Both the position numbers and the translations under genes were made by a program. The notes under the pieces are model-generated. The model did no database searches. It was given only the letters and a program-made list of their open reading frames with translations, and was not told where the DNA came from. Positions 26,378-35,253 of a DNA stretch of 64,000 nucleotides are shown here, piece by piece. Every line of letters begins with the position of its first letter. Within the stretch, counting starts at the first letter, position 1. This DNA is from CAVQYV01 sp963718295 [NCBI: uncultured Methylomirabilota bacterium] (GTDB taxonomy: Bacteria; Methylomirabilota; Methylomirabilia; CAVQYV01): positions 124,001-188,000 of the forward strand of contig CAVQYV010000004.1 in NCBI GenBank assembly GCA_963718295.1. The letters run 5' to 3'.

Positions 26378-26919
26378 AGACCCACCCTATCCTTCCTGCG
26401 CAGGAAGAGGATCATTTCTATATCGATCTCCCAAATCCTTGCCCAATTCTGTGACAGATGCCCCTGAGCGCCAAACAATCCGCTTGATCTGGAACAGAGG
26501 ACGGCCAAGGAGGCATTCCGCGCATACAACTTTGTTATCATAACTCGGTCCCCAGGCAAAGGAAAAAATCCGCTCCGGGTAAGGTTCCTTCGATCCTTCT
26601 CGGATTCCGCTCCCAATCCTCTCCCGCTCGGGGTTGAATGGGTGGAGGAATGGAGGAAAGGGGGGTCAAGGAATTTGGAGTAGCCTGAAATTCAAGGGAG
26701 GATCGCCGGGACAGGTGGGAGGGGCTTTGGTTCAGGAATCGCGAGGCCGCCCGAAGGCCAAGTGGATCATGGTTTAAGTCCTTAATTGAAGAACCGTCAG
26801 ACTGGTCGGTCGATCCGGGTTGGATTCGGCTCGTATCTCATGCCCAAGTCCAAGGAAAGTGACACTCGGTCGCGCAAAGACTGGGAAGATCGCGACATAG
26901 GATTACATCTCTTTTCGCC
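26378..26919. other. long intergenic region upstream of pfkA and moaB
   Basis: About 540 bases between divergent genes. No frame resembles a protein family. The left part must carry the pfkA promoter, which I cannot pinpoint; G-rich purine runs near 26640-26680 stand out. The right end holds the strong promoter of the MoaB-like gene. Confidence 0.4.
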
Positions 26920-26948
26920 TTGACAATTCATGGCCCGATTTCTATACT
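26920..26948 (+). promoter_or_regulatory. strong sigma-70-like promoter
   Basis: TTGACA at 26920-26925, a 17-base spacer, and TATACT at 26943-26948. The predicted transcript would begin about 24 bases before the ATG at 26979, giving a short leader to the MoaB gene and possibly hisS-aspS. Confidence 0.7.
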
Positions 26949-26978
26949 CACGCTGCTTTCTTATCGGAGTCTGAACAT

Positions 26979-27473
26979 ATGAATGAACATGGCCCCAGAG
27001 AGAACCGGAAGGCACGATGTGCCATTTTGACAGTGAGCGATTCCCGATCCTTCGAGACGGATGAATCGGGGAAAACCATCTCCGTGCTCCTCAAGGCGAG
27101 TGGGCACTCGGTCAACCATTATCAGATCATCAGGAATGATCCGGTTGCCTTGAAAGAAGAGATATCTCGCCTCCTGGATTCAGAGCTGGATTTGATCATC
27201 ACCACGGGAGGGACAGGGATCAGCCGTAGGGATCTTACGATCGAAAGCGTCAAAGCGATGCTGGAAAAGAGCCTGGATGGATTCGGAGAGTTATTTAGAC
27301 ACCTGAGTTATCGCGAGATTGGCCCCCGGGCTCTGATGACTCGGGCATTGGGGGGAGTAGCAAAAGGCAAGATCCTTTTTGCCCTGCCCGGCTCGACCCA
27401 TGCGGTGGAAATGGCCCTGAGAGAGCTGATTCTTCCCGAACTGGGCCACCTTCTGTGGGAGGCAAATCGGTAG
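26979..27473 (+). CDS. moaB: molybdopterin adenylyltransferase-like protein, MoaB/MogA
   Basis: The 164-residue protein has the MoaB/MogA fold: ARCAILTVSDSRSFETDESG near residue 12, LIITTGGTGISRRDLTIE near residue 68 and a C-terminal ALPGSTHAVEMALRELILPEL. The GGTG and PGS(P/T) motifs bind molybdopterin. MogA adenylylates molybdopterin before metal insertion; the length and lack of extra domains fit MoaB. It implies a molybdenum or tungsten cofactor enzyme elsewhere in the genome. A strong promoter lies directly upstream; hisS follows after 94 bases. Confidence 0.9.
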   Translation: MNEHGPRENRKARCAILTVSDSRSFETDESGKTISVLLKASGHSVNHYQIIRNDPVALKEEISRLLDSELDLIITTGGTGISRRDLTIESVKAMLEKSLDGFGELFRHLSYREIGPRALMTRALGGVAKGKILFALPGSTHAVEMALRELILPELGHLLWEANR

Positions 27474-27567
27474 GCAGATCGGTTGTCCCCGCAAGCGATA
27501 CTCATTCACCTTCGCTCATCTTCATCACCTCTTCATTCGGCAATCTTGTCTCAGGAAAGGTAACTCC

Positions 27568-28860
27568 ATGATCAAGGGTGTCCCCGGCGTCCCGGATATT
27601 CTTCCCTCCGAAATCAAGAAATGGCAGTACTTGGAGGTCAAAGCTCGACGGGTTTTGGAGAGCTATGGGTATTCCGAGATCAGGACTCCCATTTTCGAGA
27701 AGACCGAACTTTTCGCCCGAGGCATAGGTCAAGACACAGACATCGTGCAGAAGGAGATGTACACCTTCGTGGACCCCCGACGAGAAAGCCTGACGCTTCG
27801 GCCCGAGGGGACCGCTTCGATCATTAGGGCCTTTCTCCAGCACAAGATGTATACGAAGGGATCCTTGGTAAAGGTCTATTATCTGGGGCCGATGTTTCGC
27901 CATGAACGACCACAGGCCGGGCGGTTTAGACAGTTCCATCAGATTGGCGCCGAGGCAATCGGTCTGGAGAATCCCTCGCTGGATGCCGAGGTGATCGCCA
28001 TGCTGGATCATCTGTTCCTGGACCTGGACATTGGATCCACCAAGCTGCAGATCAACAGTGTGGGCTGCAAAGAATGCCGCCCGGAATTCAAGAGACGGTT
28101 CTCCGTCTATTTGGGACCGAAGGCCAACAGGCTCTGTGTGGACTGCCAGGGTCGCTTGAATCGAAATCCCCTTCGCATCCTGGACTGCAAGAACCCGGCT
28201 TGCCAAGAGGTAATCGCAAAGGCCCCCAAGTTAACTGCGGTCCTGTGCCGTTCCTGCTCCTCCCATTTTCGCCAGGTTCAGAGCACTCTCTCCTTTCTCA
28301 AGGTGGACTTTAGCATCAATGAAAGGCTGGTGCGGGGCCTGGACTATTACAACAAGACCGCCTTTGAGTTCCTAAACCCGGAGTTGGGGGCGCAGAATGC
28401 GCTGGCCGGGGGAGGACGGTACGACGGGCTGGCGGAACAGATTGACGGAGTTCCAACGCCTGCCATCGGCTTCGCCCTGGGGATGGAGCGCACCCTGGCA
28501 TCGCTGCCCGCAGTTCCATCGGGAGGAGATGCACCGCTGGAAGGGACTTTTATTGCCACACTGGGAGATGAGTCCTTTCGATCGGGGATGTTGATTTCGC
28601 AGGAGCTGCGCAAGAAAGGCCAGAAGGCTGCCCTCGACTTTGAAGGTCGGAGCCTGAAGGGCCAGATGCGATTAGCCAATAAGGAAGGTTATCGCTATTG
28701 CGTCATCATTGGAGATGAAGAACTGAAGAAGGGGTCTGTCATTCTCAAGGATATGGCAAAGGCGGAGCAGTCTGAGGTCCCGATTTCCCAGGTAACTAAC
28801 CGGATTTTCTCCTTGATAGCCAATGAAAAAGGGGTCCATGATGGAAATGAAGCGGAGTAA
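27568..28860 (+). CDS. hisS: histidyl-tRNA synthetase
   Basis: A 430-residue class II synthetase. Motif 1 and the opening are IKGVPGVPDILPSE and YSEIRTPIFEKTELFARGIG; motif 2 is GPMFRHERPQAGRFRQFHQ; the histidine signature LVRGLDYYNKTAFEF and motif 3 (GFALGMERTL) follow. The C-terminal anticodon-binding domain spans about 330-430. A Cys-rich pair (CKECR, CVDC, CKNPAC, CRSC) in the insertion suggests a zinc site, seen in some HisRS lineages. It ends inside the start region of aspS, a common pairing. Confidence 0.96.
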   Translation: MIKGVPGVPDILPSEIKKWQYLEVKARRVLESYGYSEIRTPIFEKTELFARGIGQDTDIVQKEMYTFVDPRRESLTLRPEGTASIIRAFLQHKMYTKGSLVKVYYLGPMFRHERPQAGRFRQFHQIGAEAIGLENPSLDAEVIAMLDHLFLDLDIGSTKLQINSVGCKECRPEFKRRFSVYLGPKANRLCVDCQGRLNRNPLRILDCKNPACQEVIAKAPKLTAVLCRSCSSHFRQVQSTLSFLKVDFSINERLVRGLDYYNKTAFEFLNPELGAQNALAGGGRYDGLAEQIDGVPTPAIGFALGMERTLASLPAVPSGGDAPLEGTFIATLGDESFRSGMLISQELRKKGQKAALDFEGRSLKGQMRLANKEGYRYCVIIGDEELKKGSVILKDMAKAEQSEVPISQVTNRIFSLIANEKGVHDGNEAE

Positions 28861-30613
28861 GTATTGTGGGGAGATCCGGGCCTCCGACATCGGACAGCAG
28901 GTTTGCATCATGGGATGGGTTCAGCGTTGCCGGGATCATGGTGGGCTGATCTTCATTGATCTACGAGATCGAGAGGGCATAGCCCAGGTCGTGTTCGGAG
29001 CCCATTCCTCAGCCGCGGCGGCGGAAGCGGCCAAGAAGATGAGACAGGAGTATGTGGTGGCGGTGCGGGGCAAGGTCTCTTGCCGCCCGCAGGGTGCGGA
29101 GAATCCCCATCTGGGTTCCGGAGAGGTAGAGGTCCTGGCGGAAGAGGCAGTCATCCTGAGTGAGGCCAAGACGCCGGCCTTCCCTATCGAAGACCACATC
29201 GAGGTCTCGGAGGATCTTCGATTAACCTACCGGTATCTCGATTTGAGAAGGCCTTCTTTGCAGTGGAACCTGCGGTTGCGGCACCGCGTTTATCAGTGCA
29301 TCCGAAGTTTCTTGGACTCAGAGGGGTTTATCGAGGTTGAGACCCCCTTTCTGACCAAGAGCACCCCCGAAGGGGCTCGAGATTACTTGGTCCCGAGCCG
29401 CATCTACCCCGGGAATTGCTTCGCCCTTCCCCAGTCCCCTCAACTCTTCAAGCAGCTTCTCATGGTATCCGGATTTGATCGCTATTTCCAGATCGTAAAG
29501 TGCTTCCGAGATGAAGATCTGCGGGCAGATCGCCAGCCGGAATTTACCCAGATCGATATCGAGATGTCATTCGTGGACCGGGAAGACGTGCTTGCGATCA
29601 TGGAAAACCTGATTTGCCGACTGTTTCGCTTGGCGAAGGACGTTGAGCTTCCGACTCCCTTTCCTCGCCTGAGCTATCAGGAGGCGATGGCGCAGTATGG
29701 ACTGGACTGCCCGGACATCCGCTTTGGCCTGCATTTGCAGGATTTGACGGAGATTGCCAAGGGCATGGAACTTCGATGGGTCATAGATGCGCTATCGGTC
29801 GGAGGCAGGGTTTTGGGAATGAGAATCCCAGGTGCCGGTTCTTTTTCCCGCAAGCAGATCGAGGAGTTAGGCGGTCAAGTGACGGCGTATGGGTCCAAGG
29901 GGCTCATTTGGTTCAAGGTAGAAGACGGCACGTTGCAGTCCTCCTTTGCAAAATACCTGACCTCCGATAGGGAAAAAGCCATGAGAAGTAAGCTGGAAGC
30001 AGCGGAAGGGGATCTGCTGCTTCTGGTTGCGGAGCCAGAGAAGGCTGCCTATGAGTCATTGGGAAGGCTGAGGCAGAGGTTAGGCCGCCAATTGGGGCTT
30101 GTAAGAGAGGGGGAGTTCAGTCCTGTGTGGGTCCTGGATTTCCCGCTCCTGGAATACGACGAGAAGGAAACACGGTTTAAGGCTATGCACCATCCTTTCA
30201 CTGCTCCTTTGGATGAGGATCTTTCACTCTTGGAGTCCGAACCGGGGAAGGTGAGAGCGAAGGCCTACGATCTGGTCCTCAATGGGCAGGAGGTGGGCGG
30301 CGGCAGCATCCGCATCCACCGTCGAGATATCCAAAAGAAGATGTTTGAGGTCCTGGGGATCGGCGAGGAGGAAGCCCAAACGAAGTTCGGTTTTCTCTTG
30401 GAGGCCCTCGAACATGGGGCTCCTCCGCATGGAGGGATCGCGTTTGGATTAGATCGTCTGATGATGATATTGTCGGGGGCCAAATCCATCCGGGAGGTAA
30501 TCGCCTTTCCCAAGACCCAGCGCTCCCAGTGCCTTCTGACCAAAGCCCCCTCCCCGGTGGATGCCGATCAGCTTCGGGAGTTGGGATTGAAATTAGATGG
30601 ACGCCCAGGTTAG
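28841..30613 (+). CDS. aspS: aspartyl-tRNA synthetase, probably non-discriminating
   Basis: About 590 residues of the bacterial long type with the GAD insertion domain (about 290-410). The start is the ATG 7 bases after AAGGGG, overlapping the hisS end by 20 bases; two other ATGs lie within 18 bases. Visible: the OB-fold anticodon domain (IMGWVQRCRDHGGLIFIDLR), motif 1 (EVETPFLTKSTPEGARDYLV), motif 2 (QLLMVSGFDRYFQIVKCFRDE) and motif 3 (AFGLDRLMMILSG). His in RDHGG corresponds to the residue found in non-discriminating enzymes such as that of Pseudomonas aeruginosa, where E. coli has Leu. Asp-tRNA(Asn) may therefore be made and amidated by GatCAB; that is inference. Confidence 0.94.
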   Translation: MEMKRSKYCGEIRASDIGQQVCIMGWVQRCRDHGGLIFIDLRDREGIAQVVFGAHSSAAAAEAAKKMRQEYVVAVRGKVSCRPQGAENPHLGSGEVEVLAEEAVILSEAKTPAFPIEDHIEVSEDLRLTYRYLDLRRPSLQWNLRLRHRVYQCIRSFLDSEGFIEVETPFLTKSTPEGARDYLVPSRIYPGNCFALPQSPQLFKQLLMVSGFDRYFQIVKCFRDEDLRADRQPEFTQIDIEMSFVDREDVLAIMENLICRLFRLAKDVELPTPFPRLSYQEAMAQYGLDCPDIRFGLHLQDLTEIAKGMELRWVIDALSVGGRVLGMRIPGAGSFSRKQIEELGGQVTAYGSKGLIWFKVEDGTLQSSFAKYLTSDREKAMRSKLEAAEGDLLLLVAEPEKAAYESLGRLRQRLGRQLGLVREGEFSPVWVLDFPLLEYDEKETRFKAMHHPFTAPLDEDLSLLESEPGKVRAKAYDLVLNGQEVGGGSIRIHRRDIQKKMFEVLGIGEEEAQTKFGFLLEALEHGAPPHGGIAFGLDRLMMILSGAKSIREVIAFPKTQRSQCLLTKAPSPVDADQLRELGLKLDGRPG

Positions 30614-30775
30614 GTCATCTTGTTTAGGCATGCTGAGGAACTCGTCATTTGAGACTTGTCGAAAAATCTGAGAAAGGAGGGATAGGCTATTTACACTTCA
30701 AGGATATGTGGTCCAGATCCGGACCGTAATCGTCCGAGAAAGCTCTCTCCGGGGTGTGCGGATTCGTCTTTTTCG

Positions 30776-30804
30776 TTGACAAAAACACCAGGTCGATCTA
30801 TTTT
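30776..30804 (+). promoter_or_regulatory. promoter of the repeat lipoprotein gene
   Basis: TTGACA at 30776-30781, a 17-base spacer and TATTTT at 30799-30804, about 40 bases before the ATG. A perfect AAAGGAGGTGA ribosome site (30831-30841) lies between them, suggesting high expression. Confidence 0.6.
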
Positions 30805-30845
30805 CAAACCAGGCATTGAATCCATCAAAGAAAGGAGGTGAATAC

Positions 30846-33800
30846 ATGTCCAAGAAAGAAGTCTCGATCATGGCTCTGCTTTGGGTAGCTGTGTTGGCGG
30901 TGACCCTAATGAATTTTGGCTGCGCAGGCGCGCCGACCAAAGAGATCGCGGATGCAAAGTCCGCCATCGATGCGGCGAAGGCGGCGGAGGCGGGAAAGTA
31001 CGCCCCCGGCGAATTGAAGAGTGCTGAAATCGCTTTGGCTGAGGCAGTGAAGTCCATAGATAAGAAGCAGTATGAGGATGCGAGAGGCTTGGCCCTTACC
31101 GCGAAGAATCATGCTGCCTCCGCCAGAGAGAGGGCAGAGGCAGAGGCCGCATCTTTGAAAGCGAAGGCGGAGATGGCCATTATCAAGGCGGATGAGGCTG
31201 CCCGAGTGGCCGAGAACGAAGGCGCCAAGGTCTTTGCAGACAGGGAGTTTTCCAGTGCCAGCGAGATCGTCGCCCAAGCGAAAGCGGCTTTCCAGTCGGG
31301 CAACTTTGACGAGGCCAGGGATATTGCCACCCTGGGGGAAAAGCAATTTCTTGCCGCTGCGGAGACCGCTAAGAGAGTAGCCCAGGAAAAGATCGCAGCT
31401 GATCGGGCGATAGCGGATGCTGAAGAGGCGGCCAAGGAGGCGGAGTCGGCGGGAGCCAAGGCATTGGCGGAGCCGGAATTTGCGTCTGCCCAGGAACTAC
31501 TGGAGGAAGCAAAGGTCAGTTATATCAACAAGAATTATGAGGAAGCGAAGGATCAGGCATCCTCTGCCAAAGAAGGATTCGTGCTCGCTTTTGACGCGGC
31601 AAGCAGACGAGCGGCCGAGAAGGAAGCTGCTAGGAGAGTTGAATTGGAAGCCCTTCGGGCGGAGATGAATGCCGCGAAAGCGGAAGCAGAAACTGCAACA
31701 GCGGATGCTCAAGCGGCGAGAGCAGAAGCGGAGGCTGCAAGGGCGGATGCCCAGGCAACCCGTGCCGAAGCCGATCAGGCCAAGGCCTCCTATGTAGCAG
31801 CCCAGGATGAAGCGGTTGCCGCCAAAGCCGAGGCAGAGTCCAAGGTACAGGCAGCGCAAGCCGAAGCCGATCAAGCCAAAGCGGCCTACCTGGCTGCCCA
31901 GGATGAGATCGCTCGCCTGAAGGAAGGGGCAGGTGCTCCCTCTGCGGAGCTGGAAGCAACCCGTGCCGAAGCCGATCAGGCCAAGGCCTCCTATGTAGCA
32001 GCCCAGGATGAAGCGGTTGCCGCCAAAGCCGAGGCAGAGTCCAAGGTACAGGCAGCGCAAGCCGAAGCCGATCAAGCCAAAGCGGCCTACCTGGCTGCCC
32101 AGGATGAGATCGCTCGCCTGAAGGAAGGGGCAGGTGCTCCCTCTGCGGAGCTGGAAGCAACCCGTGCCGAAGCCGATCAGGCCAAGGCCTCCTATGTAGC
32201 AGCCCAGGATGAAGCGGTTGCCGCCAAAGCCGAGGCAGAGTCCAAGGTACAGGCAGCGCAAGCCGAAGCCGATCAAGCCAAAGCGGCCTACCTGGCTGCC
32301 CAGGATGAGATCGCTCGCCTGAAGGAAGGGGCAGGTGTCCCCTCTGCGGAGCTGGAAGCAACCCGTGCCGAAGCCGATCAGGCCAAGGCCTCCTATGTAG
32401 CAGCCCAGGATGAAGCGGTTGCCGCCAAAGCCGAGGCAGAGTCCAAGGTACAGGCAGCGCAAGCCGAAGCCGATCAAGCCAAAGCGGCCTACCTGGCTGC
32501 CCAGGATGAGATCGCGCGCCTAAAGGCTGAAGCTGCCGCTCCGGTCGTAGTGGAGAAGGTGGAAGCGGAAGCCCCCGCTCCCTCTGCGGAGCTGGAAGCT
32601 GCCCGTGCCGAAGCCGATCAAGCCAAAGCGTCCTACCTGGCTGCCCAGGATGAGATCGCTCGCCTAAAGGCTGAAGCTGCCGCTCCGGTCGTAGTGGAGA
32701 AGGTGGAAGCGGAAGCCCCCGCTCCCTCTGCGGAGCTGGAAGCAACCCGTGCCGAAGCCGATCAGGCCAAGGCCTCCTATGTAGCAGCCCAGGATGAAGC
32801 GGTTGCCGCCAAAGCCGAGGCAGAGTCCAAGGTACAGGCAGCGCAAGCCGAAGCCGATCAAGCCAAAGCGGCCTACCTGGCTGCCCAGGATGAGATCGCT
32901 CGCCTGAAGGAAGGGGCAGGTGTCCCCTCTGCGGAGCTGGAAGCTGCCCGTGCCGAAGCCGATCAAGCCAAAGCGGCCTACCTGGCTGCCCAGGATGAGA
33001 TCGCGCGCCTAAAGGCTGAAGCTGCCGCTCCGGTCGTAGTGGAGAAGGTGGAAGCGGAAGCCCCCGCTCCCTCTGCGGAGCTGGAAGCTGCCCGTGCCGA
33101 AGCCGATCAGGCCAAAGCGTCCTACCTGGCTGCCCAGGATGAGATCGCTCGCCTAAAGGCTGAAGCTGCCGCTCCGGTCGTAGTGGAGAAGGTGGAAGCG
33201 GAAGCCCCCGCTCCCTCTGCGGAGCTGGAAGCTGCCCGTGCCGAAGCCGATCAGGCCAAAGCGTCCTACCTGGCTGCCCAGGATGAGATCGCGCGCCTAA
33301 AGGCTGAAGCTGCCGCTCCGGTCGTAGTGGAGAAGGTGGAAGCGGAAGCCCCCGCTCCCTCTGCGGAGCTGGAAGCTGCCCGTGCCGAAGCCGATCAGGC
33401 CAAAGCGTCCTACCTGGCTGCCCAGGATGAGATCGCGCGCCTAAAGGCTGAAGCTGCCGCTCCGGTCGTAGTGGAGAAGGCCGAAGCCCCTGCTCCCTCT
33501 GCGGAGCAGTGCGAGGCAGAAAAGCTTGTCTTAGAGGCAGAAGCTGCGAAGGAAGTCGCGATAGCCAAAGGGGCCGAAAAATACGCCCGAGTCGATTATG
33601 ACACTGCGAGTGGGGTCCTGACGAAGGCCAAAGAGGCCCTATCTGCATCGGCGTTTTCTGAGTCTATGAAAGAAGCGCGCGAGGCTGCTCGTCTCTTCAG
33701 CGCCGCCGGCGGTGTCTCTGCCAGGGCGCAAGAGGCTGAAAGATCAGCCTGGCAGACTGCCTGTGATAAAGCCCTAGCCGAGGAAAGGGAGAGATTGGCC

Positions 33801-34130
33801 AAAGAAAAGGAAGAGGCCTTGGCTGAGGAAAGGAAGAAGTGCGAAGAGAGATTGGTGGCGAAGATTCCAGCACCGATAGCGCCGGTACCGGTAGCCCCCT
33901 CAGAGGAGTTCTATGATGTGAGAGGCGGAGATTGCCTCTGGAACATTGCGAAGGCGGCCTACGGCGATCCTTTCCAATGGCCTCTGATCTTCAAGGCAAA
34001 CCGGGATCAGATCCGAAACCCGCATCTGATCTATCCGAAGCAACGTCTGAAGGTTCCTCGGGATGTGACCCAAGACGAGATCAAGCGGGCAATTGGGGAG
34101 GCTTCGAAGAAGACATGGCCCAAGAAGTAG
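30846..34130 (+). CDS. long coiled-coil repeat lipoprotein with C-terminal LysM
   Basis: 1094 residues from the ATG after AAAGGAGGTGA. An N-terminal hydrophobic segment (IMALLWVAVLAVTLMNFGC) followed by Cys suggests a lipoprotein, although the residues before the Cys are not a textbook lipobox. Residues about 25-270 are Ala/Glu/Lys-rich helices in three DUF4398-like units (AKSAIDAAKAAEAGKYAPGE and related). Residues about 304-890 are near-identical 67- and 48-residue coiled-coil modules. The C-terminus has a LysM domain (YDVRGGDCLWNIAKAAYGDP, IYPKQRLKVP) that binds peptidoglycan. The plan suggests an envelope tether or spacer from a lipid anchor to the cell wall. A strong terminator follows, so it is monocistronic. 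Its composition is highly biased. Confidence 0.85.
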   Translation: MSKKEVSIMALLWVAVLAVTLMNFGCAGAPTKEIADAKSAIDAAKAAEAGKYAPGELKSAEIALAEAVKSIDKKQYEDARGLALTAKNHAASARERAEAEAASLKAKAEMAIIKADEAARVAENEGAKVFADREFSSASEIVAQAKAAFQSGNFDEARDIATLGEKQFLAAAETAKRVAQEKIAADRAIADAEEAAKEAESAGAKALAEPEFASAQELLEEAKVSYINKNYEEAKDQASSAKEGFVLAFDAASRRAAEKEAARRVELEALRAEMNAAKAEAETATADAQAARAEAEAARADAQATRAEADQAKASYVAAQDEAVAAKAEAESKVQAAQAEADQAKAAYLAAQDEIARLKEGAGAPSAELEATRAEADQAKASYVAAQDEAVAAKAEAESKVQAAQAEADQAKAAYLAAQDEIARLKEGAGAPSAELEATRAEADQAKASYVAAQDEAVAAKAEAESKVQAAQAEADQAKAAYLAAQDEIARLKEGAGVPSAELEATRAEADQAKASYVAAQDEAVAAKAEAESKVQAAQAEADQAKAAYLAAQDEIARLKAEAAAPVVVEKVEAEAPAPSAELEAARAEADQAKASYLAAQDEIARLKAEAAAPVVVEKVEAEAPAPSAELEATRAEADQAKASYVAAQDEAVAAKAEAESKVQAAQAEADQAKAAYLAAQDEIARLKEGAGVPSAELEAARAEADQAKAAYLAAQDEIARLKAEAAAPVVVEKVEAEAPAPSAELEAARAEADQAKASYLAAQDEIARLKAEAAAPVVVEKVEAEAPAPSAELEAARAEADQAKASYLAAQDEIARLKAEAAAPVVVEKVEAEAPAPSAELEAARAEADQAKASYLAAQDEIARLKAEAAAPVVVEKAEAPAPSAEQCEAEKLVLEAEAAKEVAIAKGAEKYARVDYDTASGVLTKAKEALSASAFSESMKEAREAARLFSAAGGVSARAQEAERSAWQTACDKALAEERERLAKEKEEALAEERKKCEERLVAKIPAPIAPVPVAPSEEFYDVRGGDCLWNIAKAAYGDPFQWPLIFKANRDQIRNPHLIYPKQRLKVPRDVTQDEIKRAIGEASKKTWPKK
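31755..33510 (+). repeat. mosaic tandem repeat array inside the lipoprotein gene
   Basis: Two related units alternate. Unit A is 201 bases (67 codons) and begins GCAACCCGTGCCGAAGCC at 31755, 31956, 32157, 32358 and 32742. Unit B is 144 bases (48 codons) and begins GCTGCCCGTGCCGAAGCC at 32598, 32943, 33087, 33231 and 33375. The fourth A is a hybrid of 240 bases that ends with the B tail. Copies are nearly identical at DNA level, including silent positions, which indicates recent duplication or ongoing gene conversion. All units are multiples of three, so copy number can change without breaking the frame. Confidence 0.9.
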
Positions 34131-34204
34131 CAGGACGTGGTCCGATTCCACGGCCTTACTTCCGAAGTTTCCACGTTTGGAAGTCATCCGATTGAGAATG
34201 CGTA

Positions 34205-34246
34205 AAGAGGAGACCCCGGTCTAAGGGCCGTGGGTCTCCTCTTTTT
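34205..34246 (+). terminator. rho-independent terminator of the lipoprotein gene
   Basis: AGAGGAGACCC and GGGTCTCCTCT form a perfect 11-base-pair stem with a 15-base loop, followed directly by TTTT. It ends 6 bases before the phoH start codon, so phoH must be transcribed from within, from read-through, or from a promoter upstream of the stem. Confidence 0.9.
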
Positions 34247-34251
34247 AGCCT

Positions 34252-35232
34252 ATGGAAAGACAATTCCAAAAGAGAATCCCTTTGGAAGTCGGTACTGAAA
34301 TCCAAAACCTTTTCGGTACTCACGATGAGTTCCTAAGGCTTATGGAGGATTCCCTCAAAATCCAACTCATTCTTCGCGAGGGGGTTCTGACTCTATCTGG
34401 GTCACCCTCTGCAGTGCAGCAGGCTAGTCACGCCATATCCAACCTTACCTCCGTGATCAAAGATGGCAAGACCCTAACTGTTCAGGATGTCAGGATGGCC
34501 ATGAGGTTGTCGAAAGCCGGAGAAAGGAACGATTTCAAAGAGTTTTTCTCCGAAGTGATTGGAGTATCCTCTCATAAAAGGCCCATCCGCCCCAAAAGCC
34601 TGGGTCAAAAAAGCTACATAGATGCGATCCGGCAATACGATATGGTGTTGGGAATCGGACCGGCAGGAACGGGAAAGACCTATCTCGCCATGGCCATGGC
34701 GGTCTCTTCCCTATTGAAGAAGGAAATCAGTCGGATCATCCTGACTCGTCCTGCTGTAGAGGCAGGAGAGAAGTTGGGGTTTCTCCCTGGAACCCTGTAT
34801 GAAAAGATCAACCCCTATCTCCGACCACTCTACGATGCCCTGTATGACATGATGGAATCGGAACGAGTCAATCGCCTTTTGGAGATGGGCACCATCGAGA
34901 TTGCCCCGTTGGCCTTTATGCGGGGCAGGACGCTTAACGATTCCTTCATTGTTCTCGACGAAGCTCAGAATACGACCTCAGAGCAGATGAAGATGTTTCT
35001 CACCCGCTTGGGCTTCAGCTCCAAGGCGGTGATCACCGGAGATATCACTCAGGTGGACCTTCCCTCAGGCAAGGTCTCCGGCCTCATTGAGGTACAATCC
35101 ATTTTGAAGGATGTGGAGGGAATCAAGTTCGTCTACCTCACCGAGGAGGATGTGATTCGCCATGAATTGGTGCAACGGGTCATTCGAGCGTACGAATCCT
35201 ATCAACAATCCCTTTCTAATGGCCGTCGGTGA
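34252..35232 (+). CDS. phoH: PhoH family ATPase
   Basis: The 326-residue protein has a KH-like N-terminal region (about 10-75) and the PhoH ATPase core: P-loop GIGPAGTGKTYLAMAMAV (136-143), TRPAVEAGEKLGFLPG, Walker B DSFIVLDEAQNTT and TGDITQVDLP. PhoH (YbeZ) proteins are RNA-linked ATPases usually encoded beside ybeY and thought to act in ribosome or RNA metabolism. Here they are in the same run, separated by an HD phosphodiesterase gene. The ATG is only 6 bases after the upstream terminator; no good ribosome site is seen because the stem occupies it. Confidence 0.93.
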   Translation: MERQFQKRIPLEVGTEIQNLFGTHDEFLRLMEDSLKIQLILREGVLTLSGSPSAVQQASHAISNLTSVIKDGKTLTVQDVRMAMRLSKAGERNDFKEFFSEVIGVSSHKRPIRPKSLGQKSYIDAIRQYDMVLGIGPAGTGKTYLAMAMAVSSLLKKEISRIILTRPAVEAGEKLGFLPGTLYEKINPYLRPLYDALYDMMESERVNRLLEMGTIEIAPLAFMRGRTLNDSFIVLDEAQNTTSEQMKMFLTRLGFSSKAVITGDITQVDLPSGKVSGLIEVQSILKDVEGIKFVYLTEEDVIRHELVQRVIRAYESYQQSLSNGRR

Positions 35233-35253
35233 ACCCCGAAGAGGAAAGCAGTG

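Noticed and set aside
31755-33510. Regular repeats considered as a CRISPR array
   Set aside because: Units are coding, contiguous, 144 or 201 bases, without unique spacers; no cas genes.
31497-33648. Long minus-strand open frames (326 and 672 codons) inside the lipoprotein gene
   Set aside because: They exist only because the sense-strand repeats have periods divisible by three; composition is biased (Pro/Leu/Arg or Gly/Leu/Cys), there is no ribosome site, and the sense frame has clear domains.
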